DNA from: an uncultured Lachnospiraceae bacterium
GTDB lineage: Bacteria > Bacillota > Clostridia > Lachnospirales > Lachnospiraceae
Length of the DNA: 64,000 bases
Direction of reading: 5' to 3'
Assembly: GCA_902796005.1 (NCBI GenBank)
Contig: CADBNF010000072.1
Coordinates: 27,508-91,507 of the forward strand
Below the pieces are notes generated by a model. The model saw nothing but the letters and a program-made list of their open reading frames with translations. It was not told the origin of the DNA and searched no databases. The position numbers were made by a program, and so were the translations under genes. The stretch's first letter is position 1. Every line of letters begins with the position of its first letter. Below, piece after piece: positions 15,240-24,175 of the stretch.

Positions 15240-15269
15240 AAAAAAAGACTGCTGCAGCAGTCTTTTTTT
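15240..15269. terminator. bidirectional terminator between amrS and hxlR
   Basis: A perfect palindrome: seven A, a GACTGC/GCAGTC stem with a TGCA loop, and seven T. It ends the 5442-15236 operon on the plus strand and the HxlR gene on the minus strand. Confidence 0.95.
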
Positions 15270-15303
15270 ATTTCTGGTAGGGGAGGGTGGGGGGTGGGGT
15301 AAA

Positions 15304-15666
15304 TTACATATACTTCACACTCCACTTCGCCATCTCAAAAAAGATGGGGAAGAGATCCTCGCCCTTCTTGGTGAGAGAATACTCCACGTGAGGCGGGATT
15401 TCATTGAACTGCTCCCGGGAAACCACCCGGAGCTCCTCCAGGTCCCGCAGCGTATTGGTCAGCATGGTATTGGTGATATTCGGGATGGCCTTGCGCAGCT
15501 CACCGAACCGGAAAGAAGGCCTTTTTGAAAGCTGGTAGAGGACGATAAGGTTCCATTTGCCGCCCAGGACCTGCAGGGCCTTTACCACGTAGCACTTCTC
15601 CGTACAGGCCGTCTCCTCGCAGGAAAGCCGCTGAAACTCTTCAAAACTCATATCTTGGAAACCCAT
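15304..15666 (-). CDS. HxlR-family transcriptional regulator
   Basis: A 120-residue winged-helix regulator. It has the HxlR pattern: an N-terminal region with Cys residues (SCEETACTEKC), VLGGKWNLIVLYQL, FGELRKAIPNITNTML for the recognition helix and PPHVEYSLTKKG for the wing. Several HxlR proteins sense electrophiles or thiol stress through a conserved Cys; here three N-terminal Cys are candidates. Start at 15666 has GAGAAAGGA at good spacing; an upstream in-frame ATG is less likely. It is divergent from lon, with inverted repeats between. Confidence 0.9.
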   Translation of the reverse strand: MGFQDMSFEEFQRLSCEETACTEKCYVVKALQVLGGKWNLIVLYQLSKRPSFRFGELRKAIPNITNTMLTNTLRDLEELRVVSREQFNEIPPHVEYSLTKKGEDLFPIFFEMAKWSVKYM

Positions 15667-15741
15667 TCTTACGTCCTTTCTCCCGGTATGAAAAAACATA
15701 CTTAGTCAGGGATAACTTTGTACTTGATTTATATTTTATCC

Positions 15742-15803
15742 ATGGTATAATAAATATACCATATATGATAATTATTCTTTATCATGATTTTATATCATAT
15801 ATG
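15742..15803. promoter_or_regulatory. two inverted repeats between hxlR and lon
   Basis: ATGGTATA (15742-15749) pairs with TATACCAT (15755-15762) with a 5-nt gap. Next to it, CATATATGATA (15760-15770) pairs with TATCATATATG (15793-15803). Both are perfect and in AT-rich DNA upstream of the divergent regulator, so they are the natural operator candidates for HxlR autoregulation and possibly control of lon (inference). Confidence 0.6.
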
Positions 15804-15892
15804 TACTTTGTACCATATTGACCGTCAAAAATCAAGACCGGATTGAAAAAAGAGACTGCCGGTCCTGCGGAACATAAAGAAAGGAAAGAAAA

Positions 15893-18229
15893 ATGAAAGT
15901 TATTCCCTTATACAATTATCTTGTACTGCCGAATGCCTTCGTCTACATCCCCGTGGATGAGCAGCGGAATCCCGGCCTGAAGGATGCCCCGGTGGGGGAA
16001 AAGGTCGTCCTCCTGTCGGCGAAGGATATGAAATCCGAGCCGGAGGACATCGCCGAGAAATTCTATCCCATCGGCGTATCCGGCACCATTGCCGAGTCCA
16101 TGATGGACGGCTTCATCCACATCAAGACCGGCTACCGGGTGAACATCGAGGGCCTGGAAAGAAAAACCGAGAAAACCTTAAGCGTGATGACCAGTGTCCG
16201 CCGGGATATCGAGGATATGACCGAGGAAGAGGTTCATGAGCGTTACATCCGCCTGAAGGCGGCGGTGACCGAATTTATCCGGAAGACACCGGCGAACAGC
16301 TGGTGGCAGCAGATTGTCTCCGGCCTGGACAATATCGAGAAGATTGCGGCCGTGGCCTCCATCAGCATGAACATCAGCGCCCAGCAGAGATACGAGGTGC
16401 TGGCCATGGACAGTATCCGGGAGAGAACCCAGCTGCTGGAAAAGCTGGTGCGGGAAATGATGGAGATTTCCGAGCTCTCCGCGGAAGCAAATGCAGACCG
16501 GGTGAACGAATACCAGAAGGCTTACCGGGAATCCGCCATCAAGCACCAGATTGAATACCTCCAGGAGCAGCTGGATGAAATGCATCCCGAATCCGTCTCC
16601 GATATCCGGCAGATGGAGAAGCGGATCGAGGAATCCGGCATGAACGAGCAGGCCTACCGGGAAGCCACCAAGGCCCTGAACCGGATGAAGCAGGACGGCC
16701 AGAACGGGCACGAATACGGTACCCTGTACGATTACCTGGATTTCCTGACCACCCTCTCCTGGAAGGCCGACGAGCCCGAGACCATTGACCTCGACGAGGC
16801 GGAAAAGATCCTGGACGAGGACCATTTCGGCCTGAAGAAGATTAAAGACAGGATTATCCAGCAGATTGCGGTCATGAACCTGAACCGGAAGCAGTTCGGC
16901 ACCATCCTCCTGTTTGTCGGCGCGCCGGGCACGGGCAAGACCAGCATCGGCCAGAGCATTGCCCGGGCCCTGCACCGCAAATACGTGCGGGTGTCCCTGG
17001 GCGGTGTCCGGGACGAGGCCGATATCCGGGGCCACAGAAGGACCTATATCGGTGCCATGCCCGGCCGGATCATGGACGGTATCGCCAAGAGCGGCTCGGC
17101 CAATCCGGTCATGGTGCTGGACGAGGTGGACAAGCTGTCCGTCTCCTACAACGGCGACCCGGCCAGCGCCCTTCTGGAGGTGCTGGATCCGGAGCAGAAC
17201 AGTACCTTTACGGACCATTATATGAACGTTCCCTACGACCTTTCCCGGGTTATGTTCATCTGCACGGCAAATACCGTGGACACCATTCCCGAACCGCTGC
17301 TGAACCGGATGGAGGTGATTCACTTCCCCGGCTATACGGCTGCGGATAAGCTGCAGATTGCGAAAAAACACCTTCTGCCCAAGGCCATGGAATCCATGGG
17401 CATCGGCAAAAACGACATGAAGGTGGACGAGGCGGCCCTGAAGAGCATTGTCTCCGACTATACCATGGAAACGGGTGTCCGGGGCCTGAAGAAGCGAATC
17501 GATACCCTGTGCAGGATTGCTGCGGTGAACCTGGTCAAGGGCGGAAACGAACCCTTAAAGGTTACGAAGAAGAACCTGAAGAACTACATGGACACCAAGC
17601 CCATCCGTCACGGCCGGATCGTGAAGGATACAAGACCCGGCATCGTCACCGGCCTTGCCTGGACGGCGGCCGGCGGAGAGGTGCTCTACATCGAATCCGC
17701 CTTTATGCCCGGAGAAGGCAGGATTACCGTTACCGGCCAGCTGGGCGACGTGATGAGCGAATCCGTGAAAATCGCCCTGACCCTGGTGAAGGGCATGTTC
17801 CCGGAGAAGGCGGAGGTCTTCAAAAACCACGATCTGCACGTCCATGTGCCCGACGGCGCGGTGAAAAAGGACGGTCCCTCCGCCGGTATTACCCTGACCA
17901 CGGCCCTGGCCTCCCTGGTGACGGACAGCGTAGTGTCCCCGGAGTATGCCATGACCGGCGAGGTCTCCTTACGAGGCCGGGTAATGCCCATCGGCGGGCT
18001 GCCTGAGAAGCTGATGGCTGCCCAGCGGGCCGGCGTGAAGACTGTATTTATCCCCGAGGACAACGTGGACGACCTGGAAGAGGTGGCCGCGGAGGTGAAG
18101 AAGAAGCTGAACATCATCCCCGTCCGGTATGTGGAGGACGTGCTGAAGCAGGTGGGCATCCTGAAGAAGGGCACCGCGAAGACCGCCGCGAAGAAGCCGG
18201 AGAAGTTAAAAAAAGAATATGCGGCCTGA
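15893..18229 (+). CDS. lon: ATP-dependent Lon protease
   Basis: A 778-residue LonA: an N-terminal substrate-binding domain (1-200), a coiled coil to about 280, an AAA+ module with GAPGTGKTS near 343 and MVLDEVDKLS, and the protease domain. The Ser-Lys dyad is Ser663 in DGPSAG and Lys706 in LPEKL, 43 residues apart as in other Lon proteases. It degrades misfolded and regulatory proteins in the cytoplasm. The C-terminal tail after about 755 is Lys/Ala-rich. An AAAGGAAAG site precedes the ATG. It is divergent from an HxlR regulator and ends at a strong terminator. Confidence 0.96.
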   Translation: MKVIPLYNYLVLPNAFVYIPVDEQRNPGLKDAPVGEKVVLLSAKDMKSEPEDIAEKFYPIGVSGTIAESMMDGFIHIKTGYRVNIEGLERKTEKTLSVMTSVRRDIEDMTEEEVHERYIRLKAAVTEFIRKTPANSWWQQIVSGLDNIEKIAAVASISMNISAQQRYEVLAMDSIRERTQLLEKLVREMMEISELSAEANADRVNEYQKAYRESAIKHQIEYLQEQLDEMHPESVSDIRQMEKRIEESGMNEQAYREATKALNRMKQDGQNGHEYGTLYDYLDFLTTLSWKADEPETIDLDEAEKILDEDHFGLKKIKDRIIQQIAVMNLNRKQFGTILLFVGAPGTGKTSIGQSIARALHRKYVRVSLGGVRDEADIRGHRRTYIGAMPGRIMDGIAKSGSANPVMVLDEVDKLSVSYNGDPASALLEVLDPEQNSTFTDHYMNVPYDLSRVMFICTANTVDTIPEPLLNRMEVIHFPGYTAADKLQIAKKHLLPKAMESMGIGKNDMKVDEAALKSIVSDYTMETGVRGLKKRIDTLCRIAAVNLVKGGNEPLKVTKKNLKNYMDTKPIRHGRIVKDTRPGIVTGLAWTAAGGEVLYIESAFMPGEGRITVTGQLGDVMSESVKIALTLVKGMFPEKAEVFKNHDLHVHVPDGAVKKDGPSAGITLTTALASLVTDSVVSPEYAMTGEVSLRGRVMPIGGLPEKLMAAQRAGVKTVFIPEDNVDDLEEVAAEVKKKLNIIPVRYVEDVLKQVGILKKGTAKTAAKKPEKLKKEYAA

Positions 18230-18242
18230 GTAAACTGCAAGG

Positions 18243-18277
18243 CTGCCGCACCCCCCGGGCTGCGGCAGTCTTTTTTT
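18243..18277 (+). terminator. lon terminator
   Basis: An 8-bp stem CTGCCGCA/TGCGGCAG with a 10-nt C/G loop, then TCTTTTTTT. Confidence 0.93.
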
Positions 18278-18287
18278 AAAATTATAC

Positions 18288-18316
18288 TTGCCTGACAGGG
18301 TAAACTCATTTAACAT
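18288..18316 (+). promoter_or_regulatory. promoter for the aldo/keto reductase
   Basis: TTGCCT at 18288-18293, a 17-nt spacer and TAACAT at 18311-18316. It lies between the lon terminator and the next ATG at 18366. Confidence 0.55.
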
Positions 18317-18365
18317 GGCAGTGTAACAGAAGGATTATCTGCAACTTGAAAAATGGAGACAACAG

Positions 18366-19505
18366 ATGATTTACAGAGAATTCAGAGGAGAAAAACTGTC
18401 CGCCCTGGGCTTCGGCGCCATGCGCCTGCCCGTCATCGACGGAAAAGACCGGGACGTGGATATCGCCGCCACCCAGGAAATGGTGGATTACGCCATGAAT
18501 GCCGGCATAAACTACTATGACTGCGGCTGGAGCTACCACGGCGGCAGCTGCGAAAGCATTATGGGCAGTGCCCTGAAGAAATATCCCAGGGAAAGCTACC
18601 ACATCGTCACCAAATATCCCGGCTATGACCTCTCCACCATGTCGAAAGCCCCTGCGGTATTTGCAAAACAGCTGGAAAACTGCCAGGTGGACAGCTTCGA
18701 TTTCTATCTGCTGCACAACGTCTGCGAGCTGAACATCGAGGCATATCTGGATACGGAAAAATACGGCGTCGTGGAATATATCCTGGAGCAGCAGAAGGCC
18801 GGAAAGATCAAACACCTGGGCTTCTCCACCCATGCCCAGATACCGGTGATGAAGCGCTTCCTGGAAAAATACGGCCAGTATATGGAATTCTGCCAGATTC
18901 AGCTGAACTGGCTGGACTGGACCTTCCAGGAGGCAAAGGCCAAGGTGGAGCTGCTTTCCTCCTATAATATCCCCGTGTGGGTCATGGAGCCCTTAAGGGG
19001 CGGCAAGCTGGCGAAGCTTTCGGCGGAGGACGAGGCGGTGCTCAAAGCCCTGCGTCCGGAAGAGGATATTCCTGCCTGGGCTTTTCGGTTCATGCAGAGC
19101 ATTCCGGAGGTGACCGTGACCCTGTCCGGTATGTCCTCCCTGGAGCAGCTTAAGGCAAATATTGCCACCTACGAGGCGGAAAAGCCCTTAACTGAGCAGG
19201 AAATGGCTGCCCTGATGCAGATTGCGGATAAGATGCAGAAGGCCAAAACCCTTCCCTGCACCGCCTGCCATTACTGCACAAACCACTGCCCGAAGAACCT
19301 GGACATCCCCTATCTGATGAGCCTGTACAACGAGCATATCCTGACCGGCGGCGGCTTTATCGCGCCGATGGCCATGGTGGCCGTGGACAAGGAGCACTGG
19401 CCGGATGTCTGCCTCCACTGCCATAGCTGCGAGCAGGTCTGCCCCCAGCAGATTAAGATTTCCGATATGATGGAGGATTTTGTGAAGATTATCCCGAAAT
19501 GGTAA
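18366..19505 (+). CDS. aldo/keto reductase with C-terminal 4Fe-4S domain
   Basis: A 379-residue protein: a TIM-barrel aldo/keto reductase (LGFGAMRLP, then the Asp/Tyr of YYDCGWSYHGG, the Lys of VTKYP and HLGFSTH) followed by a ferredoxin-like tail with CTACHYC and CLHCHSCEQVCP motifs. This clostridial type presumably couples NAD(P)H or ferredoxin to reduction of a small carbonyl compound; the substrate is not predictable. The tail has fewer cysteines than a perfect 2[4Fe-4S] ferredoxin, so one cluster may be modified. It has its own promoter and is followed by the GNAT-Nudix gene. Confidence 0.93.
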   Translation: MIYREFRGEKLSALGFGAMRLPVIDGKDRDVDIAATQEMVDYAMNAGINYYDCGWSYHGGSCESIMGSALKKYPRESYHIVTKYPGYDLSTMSKAPAVFAKQLENCQVDSFDFYLLHNVCELNIEAYLDTEKYGVVEYILEQQKAGKIKHLGFSTHAQIPVMKRFLEKYGQYMEFCQIQLNWLDWTFQEAKAKVELLSSYNIPVWVMEPLRGGKLAKLSAEDEAVLKALRPEEDIPAWAFRFMQSIPEVTVTLSGMSSLEQLKANIATYEAEKPLTEQEMAALMQIADKMQKAKTLPCTACHYCTNHCPKNLDIPYLMSLYNEHILTGGGFIAPMAMVAVDKEHWPDVCLHCHSCEQVCPQQIKISDMMEDFVKIIPKW

Positions 19506-19561
19506 ATCTTCCGGCCCCCGGGCATTTGACACAAAAAGACATAAGAAAGCGGCGAAAAGAA

Positions 19562-20473
19562 ATGGACATGCAGCGCATTACCGGGACGGACAGCCCCTAC
19601 TATGAAGAAAGCAGGGCCCTGTATTACAGGGCATTTCCGAGAAATGAGCAGATGGATATGGGGGTATTTCTGGATAAAACCCAGGAAACCCGGGAAATCT
19701 ATGCCTTTTCAGAAGGCGGACGGTTTGCGGGCTTTGCCGCCTTCATGAACGCGCTGGATATTTCCCACATCATTTATTTTGCGGTGGAGGAAGCTTTACG
19801 GGGAAAAGGCGCAGGAGGCCGGATCCTTGAGAAAATCAGCCGGGAAAAGGCCGGCAAACGGCTTGTGGTGGACGTTGAGGCGGCATGGCCGGAAAAGCCC
19901 GATGCCGAAGAACGGGCAAACCGCCAGGCATTCTATTTCAGGAACGGGTTTTCGAAGACGGACATCGCCTACAACTGGCAGGCGGAGGATTATGAAATCC
20001 TGGTCCGGGGCGGAAACCTCCCCAGGGAGGATTTCAATGCCTTCTGGGGTGAACTCTTCCACGGCCGGAAGTACGTCAAGGTGGCCGCGGCGGTGATCCT
20101 GAAGGACAACCGCATCTTTGCCACCCAGAGAGGCTACGGCGAGTACAAGGACTGGTGGGAATTCCCCGGCGGCAAGCTGGAGCCGGGCGAAACGGCGGAG
20201 CAGGCCCTGGCCCGGGAAATCCGGGAGGAGCTGGATACCGAAATTGAGGTGGGCGAGTGGCTGACCACCGTGGAGTACGATTACCCGAAATTTCACCTGT
20301 CCATGGACTGCTTCCTGTGCCGGGTGATAAAGGGGAAGCTTACCTTAAAGGAACACGAAGCCGCCCGCTGGCTGTCGGCGCAGGAGCTGCAGGAGGTGCA
20401 GTGGCTGCCGGCGGATACGGACGTCCTGGAAATCATAAAACAGATGCTTTCGGAAGCGGAAGCGTCACGGTAA
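19562..20473 (+). CDS. GNAT acetyltransferase-Nudix hydrolase fusion
   Basis: A 303-residue two-domain protein. Residues 1-160 look like a GNAT fold (LRGKGAGGRIL acetyl-CoA loop, FYFRNGF). Residues 178-300 are a MutT-type Nudix domain with the box GGKLEPGE...REIREELDTEI. MutT proteins clean oxidised dGTP; the acetyltransferase half has no known target. ATG 19562 is chosen because the GNAT fold starts just after it; its ribosome site is weak. An upstream in-frame start would overlap the reductase stop. A 79-residue orphan follows. Confidence 0.85.
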   Translation: MDMQRITGTDSPYYEESRALYYRAFPRNEQMDMGVFLDKTQETREIYAFSEGGRFAGFAAFMNALDISHIIYFAVEEALRGKGAGGRILEKISREKAGKRLVVDVEAAWPEKPDAEERANRQAFYFRNGFSKTDIAYNWQAEDYEILVRGGNLPREDFNAFWGELFHGRKYVKVAAAVILKDNRIFATQRGYGEYKDWWEFPGGKLEPGETAEQALAREIREELDTEIEVGEWLTTVEYDYPKFHLSMDCFLCRVIKGKLTLKEHEAARWLSAQELQEVQWLPADTDVLEIIKQMLSEAEASR

Positions 20474-20484
20474 GGAGCGGAATA

Positions 20485-20724
20485 ATGGATGCACAGGCGG
20501 TTATCGGAAGACTGAACCGGATATACGGCGCGGATAAAGGCTTTCGGATCTATGCCGTGGTCATGCCCGGAATCCTGAAGGATTTCCGGCGCATGCTGGA
20601 GGCTGCGGCGCCGGGGGAGACGGTGCGGGAGGAATACCGGCTGGAGGACGGCAAGGCTGCCATTTTTCTCACCGGCAGGCGAAATACCTCCGGTGAAGCG
20701 GAAATAGAGGCCGAGGTATGCTGA
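20485..20724 (+). CDS. small protein of unknown function (79 aa)
   Basis: A 79-residue protein starting 11 bp after the GNAT-Nudix gene with a good TAAGGAGCGG site. It has a helical opening, a short VVMPGI strand, a charged middle and a Glu-rich end. No membrane segment, Cys motif or known domain is recognised. Tight spacing suggests co-transcription with the Nudix fusion. A weak GCCCGG/CCGGGC hairpin (20727-20753) follows. Confidence 0.7.
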   Translation: MDAQAVIGRLNRIYGADKGFRIYAVVMPGILKDFRRMLEAAAPGETVREEYRLEDGKAAIFLTGRRNTSGEAEIEAEVC

Positions 20725-20769
20725 AAGCCCGGAAGACCTTATTCAGACCGGGCAGCGGACGGATATTTA

Positions 20770-20798
20770 TTGCTTTTCCTGCGCCGGTACGGTATAAT
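20770..20798 (+). promoter_or_regulatory. promoter for desulfoferrodoxin
   Basis: TTGCTT at 20770-20775, a 17-nt spacer and a perfect TATAAT at 20793-20798, about 48 nt before the ATG. A loose TTTAC...GTAAA inverted repeat overlaps the start region; I do not see a clear PerR or Fur box. Confidence 0.75.
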
Positions 20799-20845
20799 TT
20801 ACGTATTGTGAAACAACTGTAAATAAAAGAATATGGAGGTGTAAG

Positions 20846-21211
20846 ATGAAGTTTTATCGTTGTGAAATCTGCGGCAGAATTATGGAAGAAGTAAAGGGCG
20901 GCGGTCCCTTAACCTGCTGCGGTCAGGCCATGACCGAGCTGATCCCCGGAACAACGGACGCTTCTTTGGAGAAGCATGTGCCGGTTTGTACGGTAGAGGG
21001 AAATAAAGTCGTGGTCAAGGTCGGCGCTGCGGAACATCCCATGCTGGACGCCCACTATATCGAATGGGTTGCCCTTGAGACCAATTTCGGCGTACAGAGA
21101 AGAGCGCTGGCACCCGGACATGCACCGGAAGCCTGGTTTGCCCTGACCGAGAATGAGAAGGTGGAGGCGGTTTACGCCTACTGCAACCTGCACGGACTCT
21201 GGAAGGCATAA
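20846..21211 (+). CDS. dfx: desulfoferrodoxin (superoxide reductase)
   Basis: A 121-residue two-centre superoxide reductase. Centre I is a desulforedoxin-type Fe(Cys)4 site from Cys6, Cys9, Cys24 and Cys25. Centre II is the catalytic Fe(His)4Cys site: His44, His64, His70, His116 and Cys113 (EKHVP, HPMLDAH and YCNLHGLW). It reduces superoxide to peroxide in the cytoplasm of anaerobes. Length and residue set are complete. It is a single-gene unit with its own promoter, an AGGAGG-type site (GGAGGTG) and a terminator. Confidence 0.97.
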   Translation: MKFYRCEICGRIMEEVKGGGPLTCCGQAMTELIPGTTDASLEKHVPVCTVEGNKVVVKVGAAEHPMLDAHYIEWVALETNFGVQRRALAPGHAPEAWFALTENEKVEAVYAYCNLHGLWKA

Positions 21212-21234
21212 GAAGCTGCTGAATGAATAAGAGC

Positions 21235-21264
21235 GACAGGGGGACAGCCCCCTGTCATTTTTTT
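21235..21264 (+). terminator. desulfoferrodoxin terminator
   Basis: A 9-bp stem GACAGGGGG/CCCCCTGTC, a 4-nt loop and a run of seven T. Confidence 0.93.
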
Positions 21265-21303
21265 GCTCAAAAACGCAACTATGCAAACAGCATCGGGGTG
21301 TGG

Positions 21304-21309
21304 TATAAT
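21304..21309 (+). promoter_or_regulatory. extended -10 promoter for the secreted repeat protein
   Basis: TGG directly before a perfect TATAAT, 36 nt before the ATG. No good -35 is present, which fits an extended -10 promoter. Confidence 0.6.
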
Positions 21310-21345
21310 ACAGTGTTCAAAAAGGGATTACAAGGGGATACACCG

Positions 21346-24081
21346 ATGAAGAAATATACAGGAAGAGTATTGGCAGGGGTATTGTCTGCCGTTTTACTGC
21401 TGTCCTCCGTGTCGGCGCGGCTGCTTTACGCGGATGAGACGGATCCGGCGCAGGAAACCGTTCTGACGGAGACACCGGAGGCAGAGGCCGAAGAAACGGC
21501 GGCACCCGGAGACACTGAGACGGCTGAACAGCCCGTAGACGGGACGGCGGAGCCGGCAAAAAGCGTAACCGTCCGGGACGTGAACGGAGACGAACGGCAG
21601 TTTGCCGTACAGTTAACGGGCTATGAAAGCGGAAGAAACGTGCGGGCCGCGGTCTGGAGTGAGACGAACGGCCAGGACGACCTTATCTGGTACGACATGC
21701 GGGAGTCCGGCGGCGTATATACCGTGACATTTTCGACCTCTTCCCACAGGGGGAACGGCCGGTACTTCGCCGATCTCTGGGACATGTCGGCCTCTGCCTA
21801 CGTGGGCGGAGAGACCTTTAAGGTAAGCGAGGTGTCACCGGCGGAGATTTCCGTGGAGAATCCCGACGGAGAAGCGGGCACCTGCCGGATAACGGTAAAG
21901 GGCGCTGCCTGCCCCTCCGGGGTTGCCCGGGTACAGGTTCCCACCTGGTGCGCCTCGGACCAGAGCGATATCCTCTGGTATGATGCGGTTTACGATGAGG
22001 AAAATGACCTCTGGTATGCGGATATCAGTATCAGGAACCATAAAAACCACAGGGGAAACTATATTTCCCATGTGTATGCGACAAACGGCAACGGCAGCAA
22101 GAACTGCGTAGGCGTTGCGTCCTTCTCCCTGGTCAGGGAAAAGGAACCGGTACTGACCGTTTCCGCAAATGACAGCGAAGGAAGGGTTACCATTGTCCTT
22201 CCCGCAGAGCTGGCGGAGGGTTATTCCCGGGTACGGGCAGCGGTCTGGACCTCTGTCAATTCCCAGGACGACCTGACCTGGAACACCATGGCCGCCGGCG
22301 CGGACGGGGATTACCGTGTTACGGTATCCTACGATACCCTGCTGCATGAGGGCGAGGTCATCGTCCATGTGTACGGCTGGACCCAGGCCAACGTTTCCGA
22401 ATACATAACCAAGGGAACGGCAAAGATTGCCTTCCCCGGCAGTCCCGAGGAGCCGGCAGCCATGACGGCGGAGGCGGACAACGTGAAGGGCACGTTCCGC
22501 CTGACCGTGGACAATGCCTATGCCAGAAAGGGCATCCGGACCCTGGACATCGCCGTCTGGAGTAAGGCCGGCGGGCAGGACGACCTGATCTGGTACACTG
22601 CCGTACAGAGCGGCGATTCCTACGTGGTGGACGGCAGCTTTGCCGACCACGGGTATGGCGAGGGACTCTATTACTGCCATGCCTACCTGACGGACAAAAC
22701 CGGACGGGAGTCCTTCTGCTGTGCCGCGGAGATGACCTTTACCGACGAGTCGCCGGAGGTGGCCGGCCTGATTGACCTGGGAACGGAAGGCTCCCTTGAA
22801 ACAAATTACCAGGCGGTTATTCCGGTAAAGCTGACGCCTGACGCTGCCTCCATCCGGGCAGCGGTCTGGTCCCAGGCATCCGGGCAGGACGACCTGCACT
22901 GGTATGACGGCATTAAGTCCGGAAGCTTATGGAAAATGAACTTTTCCGTGACGAACCAGCTCAATAAAGACGACGAACCGGATCCCGGCCTGTATTACGT
23001 CCACGTATATTATCAGACAAATACCGGGGCTTCCCGGTTTGTGAAGGCCTTCACCTTTGAGGTACATGATATCGGCGACGGTATTCTCACCGCCGATCCC
23101 GACGAGGACGGCGGCATTGCGCTGACGGTAAAGGATGTGGATGCGCCGGCCGGCGTGCACCGGGTGCGGGCAGCCGTCTGGTCCGAGAAAAACGGCCAGG
23201 ATGACATCGAATGGCAGGATATGGTCGATGACGGAACCGGCGTCTGGACCGGCTATATCAATGCGGCGAAGCACAATTACGATATCGGCGAATTCCACGT
23301 GCATATTTATATGCAGCTGGGCAACGGCATCTACGGCTTCTTCAACGGGGCAGACGTTTCCACCAGGATCCGGGAAAATTCCTGGCACCTGGACGGAACT
23401 CAGGAGGATATCGTCCGCGGACTCTGGCTGTACAATCCGTCCGCTTCCTCCGTAACCTTCCGGATTTATTCCCTGACGGATGGGGAGGAGAGCGCGCGTG
23501 AATACACCGGCAGCAGCGGCACGGGCTTTTTCAGCACGAAGATTTCCATGGTGGATCACAAAACCGCCGGGGATTACTGCCTGCTTGCCTTTGCGGACGG
23601 ACAGGAGGTCGTCAATACCGTCTTTACCTGGACCGCTCCGCCCCTGACCCCTGTGATGCAGATGGCGAAGGATCGCCTGGACATCATCGGCTGGGACCTG
23701 CAGGCCGCCTACAGATGGTGCGTGAACATGACCTACTCCAGGGACGCGGGCTACAATTATCAGGTGCCCGCAGGCCGGATCCACTCCGAATACTTTGCCG
23801 AATACGGGTTTGTGACCCACAACGGCAGGTACCAGGGGAACTGCTATGTCATGGCCGCCTGCTTCACCTATATGGCCAGGCTCCTGGGCTATGACGCCTA
23901 TTTTGTGGAGGGCTGGATCGGCGACCGATATCTGCACAGCTGGTGCGAAATCGTCATCAACGGCACCACCTACGTCTTTGACCCGAATTTCGAAAACGAG
24001 AACCCCGGCAGGAACGGCTACCAGATAACCTACGGCCAGTCCGGCACCTGGAAATACACCAACTGGACCAGGGTAGATTAA
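21346..24081 (+). CDS. secreted protein: six GBS-Bsp-like repeats plus transglutaminase-like domain
   Basis: A 911-residue exported protein. A signal peptide (residues 1-28) and a Glu/Thr-rich linker come first. Six repeats of about 100 residues follow, each centred on a (A/V)VW...QDD(L/I).W core near residues 98, 200, 297, 401, 505 and 607; this is the GBS-Bsp-like repeat of Firmicute surface proteins and lysins. A further beta domain (about 685-765) precedes a transglutaminase-like core with Cys833 in GNCYVMA, His864 in LHSWCE and Asp879 in FDPNFE. The triad looks complete, so it may be a peptidase, amidase or crosslinker acting at the wall. No sorting signal is seen. ATG 21346 is preferred over an upstream in-frame start that lies before the promoter. 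Confidence 0.88.
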   Translation: MKKYTGRVLAGVLSAVLLLSSVSARLLYADETDPAQETVLTETPEAEAEETAAPGDTETAEQPVDGTAEPAKSVTVRDVNGDERQFAVQLTGYESGRNVRAAVWSETNGQDDLIWYDMRESGGVYTVTFSTSSHRGNGRYFADLWDMSASAYVGGETFKVSEVSPAEISVENPDGEAGTCRITVKGAACPSGVARVQVPTWCASDQSDILWYDAVYDEENDLWYADISIRNHKNHRGNYISHVYATNGNGSKNCVGVASFSLVREKEPVLTVSANDSEGRVTIVLPAELAEGYSRVRAAVWTSVNSQDDLTWNTMAAGADGDYRVTVSYDTLLHEGEVIVHVYGWTQANVSEYITKGTAKIAFPGSPEEPAAMTAEADNVKGTFRLTVDNAYARKGIRTLDIAVWSKAGGQDDLIWYTAVQSGDSYVVDGSFADHGYGEGLYYCHAYLTDKTGRESFCCAAEMTFTDESPEVAGLIDLGTEGSLETNYQAVIPVKLTPDAASIRAAVWSQASGQDDLHWYDGIKSGSLWKMNFSVTNQLNKDDEPDPGLYYVHVYYQTNTGASRFVKAFTFEVHDIGDGILTADPDEDGGIALTVKDVDAPAGVHRVRAAVWSEKNGQDDIEWQDMVDDGTGVWTGYINAAKHNYDIGEFHVHIYMQLGNGIYGFFNGADVSTRIRENSWHLDGTQEDIVRGLWLYNPSASSVTFRIYSLTDGEESAREYTGSSGTGFFSTKISMVDHKTAGDYCLLAFADGQEVVNTVFTWTAPPLTPVMQMAKDRLDIIGWDLQAAYRWCVNMTYSRDAGYNYQVPAGRIHSEYFAEYGFVTHNGRYQGNCYVMAACFTYMARLLGYDAYFVEGWIGDRYLHSWCEIVINGTTYVFDPNFENENPGRNGYQITYGQSGTWKYTNWTRVD

Positions 24082-24175
24082 AAAACAGTGGACAGACCGG
24101 GTTTTTCGTGATAGAAAGACAGTGACAGAGTATTATTGAAAATAAGCAGGAAATATACTCATTAAGGAGGATAAC

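Noticed and set aside
16178..17371. 397-codon minus-strand open frame
   Set aside because: Antisense to lon; no recognisable domain.
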